From Verrucomicrobium sp. BvORR034 (GTDB lineage Bacteria > Verrucomicrobiota > Verrucomicrobiia > Verrucomicrobiales > Verrucomicrobiaceae), in the NCBI RefSeq assembly GCF_000739635.1, contig NZ_BATQ01000149.1, positions 1 through 44,925 of the forward strand: a stretch of 44,925 nt of DNA, read 5' to 3'. This document shows positions 16,712-24,858 of this stretch, piece after piece (the first letter of the stretch is position 1; each line of letters starts with the position of its first letter). Both the position numbers and the translations under genes were made by a program. The notes under the pieces were generated by a model, which saw only the letters and a program-made list of their open reading frames with translations, was not told the DNA's origin and searched no databases.

Positions 16712-17215
16712 TCATTCAAAGTTCCAGTCCCACTGAAGCATCAGGGAAAACCGATGGGAGCGGGGATACTGCCAAAATCCCCGGTCACCGATTGTCAGGA
16801 TGAATGGAGGCCGCGCCCACTCCTGCTGCAGGACCGAAGGCACGCGCACCTCTCTTCTCTGCCACCCCTGCTGAGTGAGAACAGCCTCAAAGTGTCGAAG
16901 GCCTTCTTCAAAGGTCCCCGGGGCATTGTACTCAGTGTGCCAGGTGATGTGAGTTTTCACCCCATGCAATGGCCCACGGCGGTAAGTGGACAATTCTTCC
17001 TTCAAGGGGCTGTAGAGGGTGCTTCCGGAGGGGAGCGGGACGGTTCTGAGAAATTCCCTTCCGTTGTCCATCGCAACGGCCCGTGCCGCGTCCACTTTGG
17101 GAGCAGTATGGCTGCCGTACCACCAGGATCCGCCGAGCATGCCTATGCCCAAAAAGGCAAGGATGACAAAGAAGATGCCGGTCTTTTTTGCACTCCATCT
17201 TTGGCGGTGTGGCAT
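16712..17215 (-). CDS. Hypothetical single-pass membrane protein
   Basis: About 167 residues. A short basic N-terminus (MPHRQRWSAKKTG) precedes one transmembrane helix (IFFVILAFLGIGMLGGSWWYG); the rest is a soluble extracytoplasmic region of mixed alpha/beta character (HITWHTEYNAPGTFEEGLRHFEAVLTQQGW), resembling a small lipoprotein-like ligand domain but not a family I recognise. I use the ATG at 17215; an upstream ATG at 17230 or a TTG at 17248 would add 5-11 residues. No operon partner is evident. Confidence 0.6.
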   Translation of the reverse strand: MPHRQRWSAKKTGIFFVILAFLGIGMLGGSWWYGSHTAPKVDAARAVAMDNGREFLRTVPLPSGSTLYSPLKEELSTYRRGPLHGVKTHITWHTEYNAPGTFEEGLRHFEAVLTQQGWQRREVRVPSVLQQEWARPPFILTIGDRGFWQYPRSHRFSLMLQWDWNFE

Positions 17216-17720
17216 GGCACACCCGAGCATGGGCGGGGACAAACTCAAGGAGGAGTTGGTGAGCCGCTAAGCTGGACAGGATGGCAAAACTGACCCGTCG
17301 TTTCTCCAAACCGTCTGCAAAGACGGAAAAATCGCGAAACTCTCTAAGATCCCCCCCAATGTCTTCGTTTCCTCATCCGTAGAGCGGATATTTTGAGGTT
17401 TGGCCTGTAAAACAGCAGAGCCCCGCCTCAAGATTCAGGCGGGGCTCTGTGTGGGGTCTTGATGCAGAGTCCAGTGTGAGCAAGGCATCCTGCAGGCGAT
17501 GCCTTCTGGAATCCGTCAAGGGAACTGTGGAAACGGGGCAGCCAAGGTTCCGGACCTGAAAGCATCTTTCCTACGGATGTATTTCAGGCAGAACTTTACT
17601 CGGAACTAACATGCCAAGATACTTCGTTGGGGACAACTGACCCATCGGATAGTATTTTGACATGCTGTTGCAGACGTGGACTCCACTCTGACGACAGGAA
17701 TTCCCCCTTTTTCTAAAAGC
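17216..17720. other. Intergenic region with strong RNA-like folds
   Basis: No protein gene is visible between the divergent membrane protein and the LuxR-type gene. It contains a 13-bp terminator-like hairpin (17416-17449), an 8-bp hairpin AAGGCATC/GATGCCTT (17482-17505), and a three-tier nested stem: GTTCCG 17547-17552 with CGGAAC 17601-17606, CCTGAAA 17555-17561 with TTTCAGG 17582-17588, CATC 17563-17566 with GATG 17576-17579. This could be a small RNA or leader. Confidence 0.4.
17416..17449 (-). terminator. Candidate intrinsic terminator, minus orientation
   Basis: CAGAGCCCCGCCT (17416-17428) pairs with AGGCGGGGCTCTG (17437-17449) over 13 bp with an 8-base loop. On the minus strand the stem is followed by CTGTTTTAC, a short T-tract; on the plus strand no T-tract follows. 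No known gene reads into it, which suggests an unrecognised minus-strand transcript. Confidence 0.5.
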
Positions 17721-18644
17721 ATGACGAACGCTCCTGTACCCCCAGCCGCCAGCGATTCCGCCTCAGACCCCCGCCAATCCCTGCTCAACAGCCGGCTCGT
17801 GGACTTGTACGGCAACGAACCGGAGCTCGCCCAGTTTCCCCGTCTGACGGCGGAGCTGCTCCGTGAGCTGACCATCTCTGATTTTGCCGTGTATGGAGAG
17901 GTGGACCACTCCACATGGCAAAACCGCGGCATGTGCACGGATGACTCACCCGAAGTGCGTGAAGCCCTGAACCGCTACGCTACCACACCGAGGGGCCATC
18001 CCTTCTTTGAGGCCCTGCCCCAGTATTATCAAGGCCGGGTGCTCTTCGCGGCGGAGTGCATGTCGCCTTCAGAACTCGCTGCCAACCCCATCATTCAGCA
18101 GGTGTACGGCCCCATCGGCGTGAAGCACGTCCTGGGTTTCAACTTCCCCTGTGATACCAAAGTGATCGCCTTTGGCGCCATGCGCCGGAGCAGCGCGCCC
18201 TTCAAGGAGGAAGACCGGGCCATCGCGACCCTGCTGCGCCAGCATTTTGAGACTCTGTACATGCATGCTTCGCAGCGGGCGGCCCGCAACATGGGCCTCC
18301 GTCAGCGGCTCATGCTGGTGTACCCGGAACTGACGTCGCGACAGCTGGACGTGGCCGTGTGGCTGGCCATTGGGAAGTCCAACCCCGTGATTGCCCAACT
18401 GCTGAACGTGACCCAGGCAGGTGTGAAATTCCATCTGCGCAGCATTTTCAACCACATCGGTGCGGAGGATCGCACCACCGCCGCGCTCATCCTCTCCCAG
18501 GCTGCCCCCGGTTTTGTTCCCAGTGAGGGGGCCAACCCCAAGACGCCCGGCTTCCTGGCGGCGCCAGCACCGGATGCCTCTGGATTCTCCCCAGTGGAGA
18601 ACGTGCCCGCTCCGGCACCGGCGCGTTCCTCTATCAGGGGGTGA
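17721..18644 (+). CDS. LuxR-type transcriptional regulator
   Basis: About 307 residues. The C-terminal third (residues ~200-258) is a LuxR/GerE helix-turn-helix: ELTSRQLDVAVWLAIGKSNPVIAQLLNVTQAGVKFHLRS in two overlapping pieces, with the usual 'LT.RE.eVl.wla.Gks..eIA..L..s..TVk.H...I' pattern, although the E of 'LTxRE' is Q here. The first 190 residues form a sensory-type domain of unknown ligand (DFAVYGEVDHSTW, PFKEEDRAIATLLRQHFE), GAF/autoinducer-domain-like in outline. The C-terminal ~45 residues are Pro/Ala-rich. No receiver domain, so not a two-component regulator. The ATG at 17721 is preferred over a GTG at 17676. Its stop overlaps the stop of the convergent SNase-like gene by 11 bp. 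Confidence 0.85.
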   Translation: MTNAPVPPAASDSASDPRQSLLNSRLVDLYGNEPELAQFPRLTAELLRELTISDFAVYGEVDHSTWQNRGMCTDDSPEVREALNRYATTPRGHPFFEALPQYYQGRVLFAAECMSPSELAANPIIQQVYGPIGVKHVLGFNFPCDTKVIAFGAMRRSSAPFKEEDRAIATLLRQHFETLYMHASQRAARNMGLRQRLMLVYPELTSRQLDVAVWLAIGKSNPVIAQLLNVTQAGVKFHLRSIFNHIGAEDRTTAALILSQAAPGFVPSEGANPKTPGFLAAPAPDASGFSPVENVPAPAPARSSIRG

Positions 18645-19404
18645 CGACGTGCCACAATCCCGTGCGCTCGGCCTTGGCCTGTGCCATCGCCTTGCCCAGA
18701 CTGGTAATGTAGCGCTCCACCGGGGGCAGACTCTCCGGCATGGGCCGGGTCTGCTGTCCCGCTGGTGAGGCGTAGCCCCGACGCACGAGCATCTCACCCA
18801 GATCCTCAAATTTTCCCGGCTCCACCTCCACCTTGATAAATGCGTAGTAGCGCTCAGTCTCCGGCACCCTCCCCCACTTCGTGTACACCGTGAAGGGGCG
18901 CTTGGAGAGTAGATCCGTCACCCAGCCTAGCGCCTTGGTCCCCGCCTCGATCACCTGATCATCGGGAGTCTTGCGGAAGAACTCCGCCTGATCCCGCAAC
19001 CGACGGGGCCGCATCCAGGTGGTTTCTGCGGCATCCACAAAGTAGAGGGTGAACACATCCTCCTTCGGACCACTGCGGATGCGGAGGGTGTCTGGCTCAC
19101 TGGCGCGGCTCACCACCAGCTCAGGATGCGGCAGCACCCACCAGTCCCCCTCTTTGTACGCCCGAGTTTCATAGACCGTCTCCTCGACCGGGATGGCGAC
19201 AGGAATGGCCTTGGGGACCGCGTCCTCGGTCTCCCCCTTCGATTCTGAGGGCAGCCGATAGCGGGCCTTCAGCAGCATGCCCAGCATCAGCATGAAGAAC
19301 AGGATCACCACGGTCATGATGAAATTGCTGATGGCGGCGCGGGGCGGCATGAACTTCGGTCTCGTGGGTTGGGGTGGCGACGTATTTGGAAGGGTGAATC
19401 CCAC
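18634..19404 (-). CDS. Membrane-anchored SNase-like (thermonuclease fold) protein
   Basis: 256 residues from a GTG at 19404; an ATG at 19350 would shorten it by 18. One N-terminal transmembrane helix (FIMTVVILFFMLMLGMLL) anchors a C-terminal staphylococcal-nuclease-like OB fold: DTLRIRSG, then YFVDAAETTW, DQAEFF, ALGWVTDLLSKRPFTVYTK, YYAFIKVE, LGEMLVRRGYAS and AKAERTGLW. The order matches SNase, but the catalytic D-G-D-T and R-L-x-G-I-D-A-P-E motifs are eroded (FVDAAET in place of GIDAPE), so nuclease activity is doubtful and a binding role is possible. It converges on the LuxR-type gene with an 11-bp overlap of the 3' ends. Confidence 0.75.
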   Translation of the reverse strand: MGFTLPNTSPPQPTRPKFMPPRAAISNFIMTVVILFFMLMLGMLLKARYRLPSESKGETEDAVPKAIPVAIPVEETVYETRAYKEGDWWVLPHPELVVSRASEPDTLRIRSGPKEDVFTLYFVDAAETTWMRPRRLRDQAEFFRKTPDDQVIEAGTKALGWVTDLLSKRPFTVYTKWGRVPETERYYAFIKVEVEPGKFEDLGEMLVRRGYASPAGQQTRPMPESLPPVERYITSLGKAMAQAKAERTGLWHVVTP

Positions 19405-19490
19405 GCTGCTGAAGGCGGCGGGAGCTGATTCCCCAAAAGGAATCCGGGACGGCCATACTGATCAACACATCTTAATTTCCAATCCTGATT

Positions 19491-20111
19491 TTGAAACCTG
19501 AAATCGCATCCCCCGACTGGAACCAGCTCTATGAAACCGGCGAAACCCCATGGGACAAAGGCCTGCCCACGCCCGTGCTGGCGGAGGTGCAGCAACGCCA
19601 TCCCCAGCTCTTCCAGGGCGAGGTGATGGTGCCGGGCTGCGGCACAGGCTCTGACGCCCGCTGGCTGGCCGCTCAGGGCTGCCGCGCCACGGGGGTGGAC
19701 ATTGCCCCGCTGGCCGTGGATCGAGCCCGCTCACTGGACGCAGGACAAGGCGTCCAGTACGTGTTGGCAAGTCTGTTCGACCTGCCTGAGGAGCTCCGGG
19801 GCAAGTTCGACCTCGTCTGGGAGCACACCTGCCTGTGCGCATTGCCTCCGGAATTGCGGAAGTCTTATATCCAGGGCGTGTATGCCGCGCTCAAAGGTGG
19901 AGGCCTGGTAGCGGGCGTGTTCTTCATCGATCCCGAGATGGACCCCGGCGAAACCGGTCCCCCCTTTGGGATCTCGCCGGAGGAACTGACCGGGCTCTGG
20001 GCGGAAGCGGGGTTCAGAGTGCAGGAGTCTTGGGTGCCCACGACCGGCTATCCGGGCAGGGTGGGACGGGAGCGGGTGCTGATCGCGGCGAAGGCGGCGA
20101 AGGCGGCGTGA
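19491..20111 (+). CDS. TPMT-like SAM-dependent methyltransferase
   Basis: 206 residues. Begins W-x-x-LYETGETPWDKGLPTP, the recognisable start of the thiopurine S-methyltransferase family, followed by the SAM-binding motif VMVPGCGTGSDARWLA, the acidic D of motif II (GVDIAPLAVDRA) and DLVWEHTCLCALPPELR, the family's motif IV region. Members methylate thiols, selenols or tellurite, or act on small thio compounds. No ATG is available, so a TTG at 19491 is used. The C-terminal tail has short Ala-Lys repeats. Cytoplasmic; apparently a single-gene unit, with a tandem REP-like array immediately downstream. Confidence 0.85.
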   Translation: MKPEIASPDWNQLYETGETPWDKGLPTPVLAEVQQRHPQLFQGEVMVPGCGTGSDARWLAAQGCRATGVDIAPLAVDRARSLDAGQGVQYVLASLFDLPEELRGKFDLVWEHTCLCALPPELRKSYIQGVYAALKGGGLVAGVFFIDPEMDPGETGPPFGISPEELTGLWAEAGFRVQESWVPTTGYPGRVGRERVLIAAKAAKAA

Positions 20112-20210
20112 AAAGTTGAGAGTGAAAAGTGGTAAGTGGGGCTGCGGCGGGCTCGCGTGGCGGAGGCGTTTTACCGAGCAATTCCGAGCTGCCTACAGAA
20201 AGCCACTCAG

Positions 20211-20318
20211 TCGTGGCTGGGTTCGTGAGAACCTGGTCAGGCCGCTTGTCACCCATGACGAATCAGATCACCCCACAGGGCCGCGCCACCCTCCGCACTC
20301 TCACGAGTGCAGCTACGA
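20211..20318. repeat. BIME-like element, copy A
   Basis: 108 bp. Ends are inverted repeats TCGTGGCTG (20211-20219) and CAGCTACGA (20310-20318). Just inside the left end is GGTTC-GTGA-GAACC (20220-20233); just inside the right end, read on the minus strand, is CACTC-GTGA-GAGTG (20296-20309). Each half is thus GTRG-CTG plus a 5-bp stem with a GTGA loop, the layout of a REP; the two halves face each other. Confidence 0.75.
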
Positions 20319-20341
20319 GCTACCGACGGGAAGCCACTCAG

Positions 20342-20448
20342 TCGTAGCTGGGTTCGTGAGAACCTGGTCAGGCCGCTTATCACCCATGACGACCGGATCA
20401 CCCCACAAGGCCCCGCCACCCTCCGCACTCTCACGAGTGCAACTACGA
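20342..20448. repeat. BIME-like element, copy B
   Basis: 107 bp, direct copy of the element at 20211 with a period of about 131 bp. Left end TCGTAGCTG, hairpin GGTTC-GTGA-GAACC at 20351-20364; right minus-strand hairpin CACTC-GTGA-GAGTG at 20426-20439, right end CAACTACGA (one change against copy A). The interior differs at several scattered positions. Confidence 0.75.
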
Positions 20449-20482
20449 GCTATAACGGAGCGCGGGTGCCGTGCGTCGCCCT

Positions 20483-21766
20483 CTACAACAAATCCTCCAG
20501 TGCCCCGGCGCTGGTATCAAACAGACGCTGGTGCACACGGAAGGCGCTGCGGTCGGTGAGATTCGCAATCCAGTCGCACACCAGACGGGCGCGCTGATCC
20601 TTCTCCGGCTCGGCCTTGATGGCCTTTGCCACAGGCTCTGGCAGCAGGTGCAGGGAGCGGCGTCCCGGTGCAGGTTCGATGTAATGATCCTTCAATGCAT
20701 TGAAGAGCCGCTCAATGACGCTGGCGGCCTTGAAATCCAGCTGCTGAAGCTGCGGGGTGTCGAAGACGAGCTCCTTCGCGATGCGTTTGTTCACCTTGGC
20801 ACGCGCGGCAATGTCAGGCTCCACCACCAAGCCGAAGTGATAGCGACGCGTGCTGGCACTGAGGAAATTACCCCGCTCCTCCAGGTGGCAGGCGCGGATG
20901 TGCTCGCCGATGCTCCGCCCCAGACGGGCCTCCACCTTGCCATCACGCATGGCCTTGAGCAGGAAGTTCACGTGGGCGGCCTCAGCCTCTGAGAGGGTCC
21001 GCCGGCCGGCCCAGGCCTCAAGTTTGACCGGTGTGATAAACCCCGCCTGGATCGCATCGGCGAGGTCGTTGATGGAATACGCCGTGTCATCCGCCCAGTC
21101 CATGATCTGGCACTCCAGAGAGCGGAATCCGTTGCGTTCCTTGCCCGGGGTCAGTTCAGTGGGAAAGGCTTGAGATCCCAGGACGAAATCCAGGTAGGTC
21201 TCCTGGTCGTTGTAGAGATAGTGATTGGCGGCCTCCGGTGTCTCCACCTGCAGGGTCTTGTACTTGAGCACCCCATCGAGCAGCGCCCGGGTGGCGTTGA
21301 TGCCATCGCGGCTCTCAGCAAAGAGCGTCACCGTGAGCTGGCGCAGCGTTTGGGCATTTCCCTCGAACCCTCCATACGGGGCCATGAGGTCGTGCAGCGC
21401 CCTCTCTCCCGTGTGGCCAAAGGGCGGATGCCCCAGGTCATGGGCCAGACAGGCGGCTTCCACGAGGTCCGCATCCACACTCTCCCCGTCTCTCAGCAGT
21501 TCGCTCGATTTGCTGAGCCAGCCACAGATGGAGCGCCCGATCTGGGCCACCTCCAGACTGTGGGTAAGGCGGGTGCGGTAGAAGTCATACTCCCCACCCA
21601 GGAAGGAGTAAAACACCTGGGTCTTCCCCTGAAGGCGCCGCAATGCGGAACTGTGCAGAATCCGGTCCCGGTCGATTTGAAACGGCGTCCGGTGGTCCTG
21701 GCCTGAAGTAAGCCGGGGCTTGGGATGCTCGGTATCGAAGGCCGAGTAGAGTCGGTTCACGGACAT
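20483..21766 (-). CDS. dgt: Deoxyguanosinetriphosphate triphosphohydrolase (dGTPase-like, HD domain)
   Basis: 427 residues from the ATG at 21766. HD-superfamily metal site: RTRLTHSLEVAQIGR (first His), then CLAHDLGHPPFGHTGE (HD pair and following His), and SINDLADAIQ-type later Asp (WADDTAYSINDLADA). The N-terminal DRDRILHSSALRRLQGKTQV is diagnostic of the dGTPase family. It hydrolyses dGTP (or other dNTPs in the short dGTPase-like branch) to nucleoside and triphosphate, adjusting dNTP pools in the cytoplasm. The preceding large lipoprotein gene ends 29 nt upstream on the same strand, so co-transcription is likely. No Shine-Dalgarno is obvious. Confidence 0.92.
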   Translation of the reverse strand: MSVNRLYSAFDTEHPKPRLTSGQDHRTPFQIDRDRILHSSALRRLQGKTQVFYSFLGGEYDFYRTRLTHSLEVAQIGRSICGWLSKSSELLRDGESVDADLVEAACLAHDLGHPPFGHTGERALHDLMAPYGGFEGNAQTLRQLTVTLFAESRDGINATRALLDGVLKYKTLQVETPEAANHYLYNDQETYLDFVLGSQAFPTELTPGKERNGFRSLECQIMDWADDTAYSINDLADAIQAGFITPVKLEAWAGRRTLSEAEAAHVNFLLKAMRDGKVEARLGRSIGEHIRACHLEERGNFLSASTRRYHFGLVVEPDIAARAKVNKRIAKELVFDTPQLQQLDFKAASVIERLFNALKDHYIEPAPGRRSLHLLPEPVAKAIKAEPEKDQRARLVCDWIANLTDRSAFRVHQRLFDTSAGALEDLL

Positions 21767-21795
21767 TGCGGCGCTTGGGAGAGGGAGAAACAGGA

Positions 21796-23994
21796 TCAGT
21801 CGAAGGAAACCACGTCGGAGATCGCCCAATGCAGGGAGTTCCGGGTCACGCCATTCTCTTCAAAGATCCGGCCGTCCAGAGCCCCAAAGGGCTTCACCCA
21901 CTTGAGGTTTTCCTTGAGTTCCTTGGCCTTCTCAGGCGTCTGGGTGGGAGAGAGCGTGGAGGCCACAGCCAGATAGTCGGCCAGGGCACCCACATCCAGC
22001 TTCCACACGCAACCGTCCACCGTCTTCGTCGCCGGCTGGTTCAGGTCGCCCGCAAAAGACTCCGCCGCCTCTTTCGAGGTGCTCAGGAGCAACACCTTGT
22101 CATTGATGCTGGCCACGGGCAGGAGATCCCCGCTCAGGAAAGGCAGCCCGTAGAAGTAGGTGGTGACACCGTTCTTCTCCGACGTGATGGGATCCCCCAG
22201 CTTGAAGAGCGAAGGAGCCCCGGGTTCCGACGGGATCAGACCGTTGATGGATTCGCTGATCGTCGCCCAGCCCTTGCCCAGTTCTTCCCGGTCCTTCACC
22301 GCACCCACCGTGGTGATGCGGGGGAACTTCGAGCCCTTGGACTCCGGAGGCAGGCCGGGCAGTTCAGGCATTTTGCCATTCACGTCCAGGATCACGGCCA
22401 GTTCACTGCCCATGCCCTTGTCGTCCATGTTCTTGTCCGCCTCATAGGCCTTCAGCAGCACTGGGAGGAAGGTCGATTCAAACTGGGCAAACTGCTGGCC
22501 GCCATCGGGCCCGGCAATGCCCGCTTTCACGAGTTCCTGGGCACCGGTGTAGAGCATGCCTGCCAGCTTTTCCATCCAGGCGCGGAAGTCCTTGCCGTAG
22601 CCTTCGTTCCGGTGGTAGGCAATGCCGAAGACCACCCCCGCCTTGTCGATAAGCTTCGCGTAGTCCAGCGGCTTGCCGTGATCCAGGAACTTGGGCTTGA
22701 TGCCGCCGTAGGATTCGAAGTGCACACCCTTGTCCCACCAGGCTGCAGCCGTCAGCGTGCTGCTCTCTGCGCCATAAACCGCCTTTTCCAGCGGAGCCAG
22801 TTCCCCGAGCTGTTTGTCCAGCACGGCGCCCATTTCCTTGAACATCTCGTTCTCCTTCATGGCATCCACCAGACCGCGCAACATTGGCACGAAGGGCTGG
22901 TCATCATTGAGAGCCCCCATCGTTGCAGAGCTGGCGTAGGTCAGACCCACGAGGTTTTTGCCCGTGTAGGGCAGCAGGCGGGCCATTTCCGGCTTGGAGA
23001 GTACTGAGGCTGCAGGATCTGCCACCAGGCTCAGGTGGTCCAGGTTCATGCCGCAAGCCAGCACCAAGTGGCTGTCCACCACGCCCCAGGCCAGCTTGAA
23101 CTTCTTCGCCTGCACCGCGTCGTACGCTTTTTCAATGGTCTTGACCGTCTGTTCTGGCAGCCCTTCGGGGATCATGGCCAGCATCTGGGCTTGGTTCTCC
23201 TCTGGGAGCAGCAGTGCGAGATCCACTGTGGCCACGCGGAAGTCATGACCTCCGGGAGTCTTCAGATCGCTCATCTGGAAGATCTTCTTCTCTTCCAACT
23301 GCTTGGTGTTGTTCAGGAACGCCAGAGCATCCTCCGGCTTGGCAGTCTTCACCCCCACGACCAGCGGCATGAGCTCAAATTTGCCAATGAAGTCCGCCAG
23401 TCGCTCAATCGATGCGGGGTCGCTGAGGAACGACTGCAGGTAGATCATGGGATTGGATCCCACCTCCTCGCCTTTCAGGCTCGCCGCGCCACCCGCGAGC
23501 AGGGCCTTGAAGTACACCTCATTGTAGAGGCGGTTGAAATCCCGCAACAGGGCCGCAGTCTGCGCAAATCCAGCTCCACCGGCGATGAAAATATCATCCC
23601 CCCACATTTCCTGGAGGGTGTTGAGGGACTTGTCTCCCGCCGTGGGCGCAGGCGTTTTGTCCTGCACCAGCGCGTTCATGTCCTTCCAGTAGGCGGACTT
23701 CTTCAGCTCTTCCAGATGCTGCTTGAGCTGTGTGGTGCCGAAGTAGAACTCCGTTCCTACCGGCAGCTTGGCCACAAAGCCGAGCTTCGCCGCATGATCC
23801 GCCAGGGACGGCGCCTTGGGCGGAGGGACCACGGCAGCCGGGGACGGCGAAGCGGGGGCTACGCTGGATGGGGCACCTGAGCCTGCTTCTGCACCTGGGC
23901 CTGGAGTGTCTTTTTTCTCACATTGGGTCAGCGCCAGGGTGACACCGGCTGACAGGAACAGCGCGTGATAACGCAGTCGGGGGGATATTTTCAT
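21796..23994 (-). CDS. Large putative lipoprotein, function unknown
   Basis: 732 residues. The N-terminus (MKISPRLRYHALFLSAGVTL, then ALTQC) looks like a type II signal peptide with Cys at residue 25, although Q at -1 is unusual for a lipobox. A Pro/Ala/Ser-rich linker (residues ~30-60) precedes a long alpha/beta body with repeated amphipathic segments (KLGFVAKLPVGTEFYFGT, MPLVVGVKTAKPEDALAFL, KLDVGALADYLAVASTL), reminiscent of the bacterial DUF3352-type proteins, but I cannot name a family with confidence. Probably envelope-located. The following dGTPase gene starts 29 nt after its stop, suggesting joint transcription without an evident functional link. Confidence 0.75.
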   Translation of the reverse strand: MKISPRLRYHALFLSAGVTLALTQCEKKDTPGPGAEAGSGAPSSVAPASPSPAAVVPPPKAPSLADHAAKLGFVAKLPVGTEFYFGTTQLKQHLEELKKSAYWKDMNALVQDKTPAPTAGDKSLNTLQEMWGDDIFIAGGAGFAQTAALLRDFNRLYNEVYFKALLAGGAASLKGEEVGSNPMIYLQSFLSDPASIERLADFIGKFELMPLVVGVKTAKPEDALAFLNNTKQLEEKKIFQMSDLKTPGGHDFRVATVDLALLLPEENQAQMLAMIPEGLPEQTVKTIEKAYDAVQAKKFKLAWGVVDSHLVLACGMNLDHLSLVADPAASVLSKPEMARLLPYTGKNLVGLTYASSATMGALNDDQPFVPMLRGLVDAMKENEMFKEMGAVLDKQLGELAPLEKAVYGAESSTLTAAAWWDKGVHFESYGGIKPKFLDHGKPLDYAKLIDKAGVVFGIAYHRNEGYGKDFRAWMEKLAGMLYTGAQELVKAGIAGPDGGQQFAQFESTFLPVLLKAYEADKNMDDKGMGSELAVILDVNGKMPELPGLPPESKGSKFPRITTVGAVKDREELGKGWATISESINGLIPSEPGAPSLFKLGDPITSEKNGVTTYFYGLPFLSGDLLPVASINDKVLLLSTSKEAAESFAGDLNQPATKTVDGCVWKLDVGALADYLAVASTLSPTQTPEKAKELKENLKWVKPFGALDGRIFEENGVTRNSLHWAISDVVSFD

Positions 23995-24200
23995 GGAACG
24001 GAAAACTTAATCATGCGTCTCCGTCTGCGCAACCACGTGATTTGCCCCGCAGATTCGCAAAAACATGAATGAGTTTGTCATTGAAAATGAACAGCCGCGG
24101 AGGAAGCCTTGTCACTTGCGACACGGCGGGCTTGGTTTTTGCTGCTCCTGCTGACTGCACCCTTTCCTTCTTCCTCACTTTTTGACACAATCTCACCCAC

Positions 24201-24848
24201 ATGAAAGAATTCGCGTTTATTCACGAGCATGGCCAAGTGCCTGATTCGCTCCGGTCCGTGCCCTTTTTGGGCTCGTTCAGCGAGGAGCAGCTGGATGACG
24301 TGCTGAATTCAAGCAGCTACATTCAGTGCGAAGTCGGCGACGCGATCATTCAGGAAGGCGCGGTCGATTCTCGCATCTACATCCTGCTGAGCGGGGCCAT
24401 GGAGGTCCGCAAGGACGGCAAGAGCCTCGTGACGATCACCCGCCCCGGCGAAATCTTTGGCGAACTGGCACTCGTCAACGAAGACACACGCTCCGCCACG
24501 GTCGTGGCCGCCAAGCCTTCCGTCTGCCTGGCGGTGGACCAGAAGTTCCTGCAGGACATCAAGCCCCGTGAGGAGTACCCCGCCTTCTACGCAGCGCTCT
24601 TTGAGTTCATTGCCCGCATCACCGCCTCCCGCCTCCAGAACACTTCCCGCCGGCTTTCTGAGCTGGAGCTGGAAGTGAAGCTCCTGCGTGGGCAGCTGGA
24701 AGAGCAGGCTGGCAAAGCTGAGGGCAACCACGTAGCCGCCCCGAAAGCGACCCGCACGAAGGCCGCCCCAACGCGTCGGCCCGTCAGCGCCAAGCGCAAG
24801 CCCCTCGCCAAGACGAAGCCGGCTGCTCGCGGCAAGACCCGCCGGTAA
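24201..24848 (+). CDS. Cyclic-nucleotide-binding protein with coiled coil and basic histone-like tail
   Basis: 215 residues. Residues ~17-125 form a CNB (CRP/FNR effector) beta-roll: SLRSVPFLGSFSEEQLDDV, GDAIIQEGAVDSRIYILLSG, and a phosphate-binding cassette FGELALVNEDTRSATV (residues 86-101) with the Glu and Arg that hold cAMP or cGMP. A helix (residues ~130-165, LQNTSRRLSELELEVKLLRGQLEEQ) looks like a coiled coil. There is no CRP-type winged helix; instead the last ~45 residues are Lys/Arg/Ala/Pro-rich (ATRTKAAPTRRPVSAKRKP), like histone H1 tails. That would let it bind DNA or RNA without sequence specificity. The stop converges on the next gene with 10 nt between. Confidence 0.85.
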   Translation: MKEFAFIHEHGQVPDSLRSVPFLGSFSEEQLDDVLNSSSYIQCEVGDAIIQEGAVDSRIYILLSGAMEVRKDGKSLVTITRPGEIFGELALVNEDTRSATVVAAKPSVCLAVDQKFLQDIKPREEYPAFYAALFEFIARITASRLQNTSRRLSELELEVKLLRGQLEEQAGKAEGNHVAAPKATRTKAAPTRRPVSAKRKPLAKTKPAARGKTRR

Positions 24849-24858
24849 TCGGTCCCTC

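Larger units (their letters stand above)
20112..20482. other. Convergent intergenic region holding two tandem BIME-like elements
   Basis: This stretch between the 3' ends of the methyltransferase and dGTPase genes encodes no protein. It starts with a purine-rich tract (20113-20131) also seen at 32744, and then carries the two repeat elements listed separately. Confidence 0.7.

Noticed and set aside
20211-20448. Possible CRISPR array
   Set aside because: There are only two copies, each over 100 bp, with terminal inverted repeats and internal hairpins; there are no short uniform repeats with unique spacers and no cas genes.
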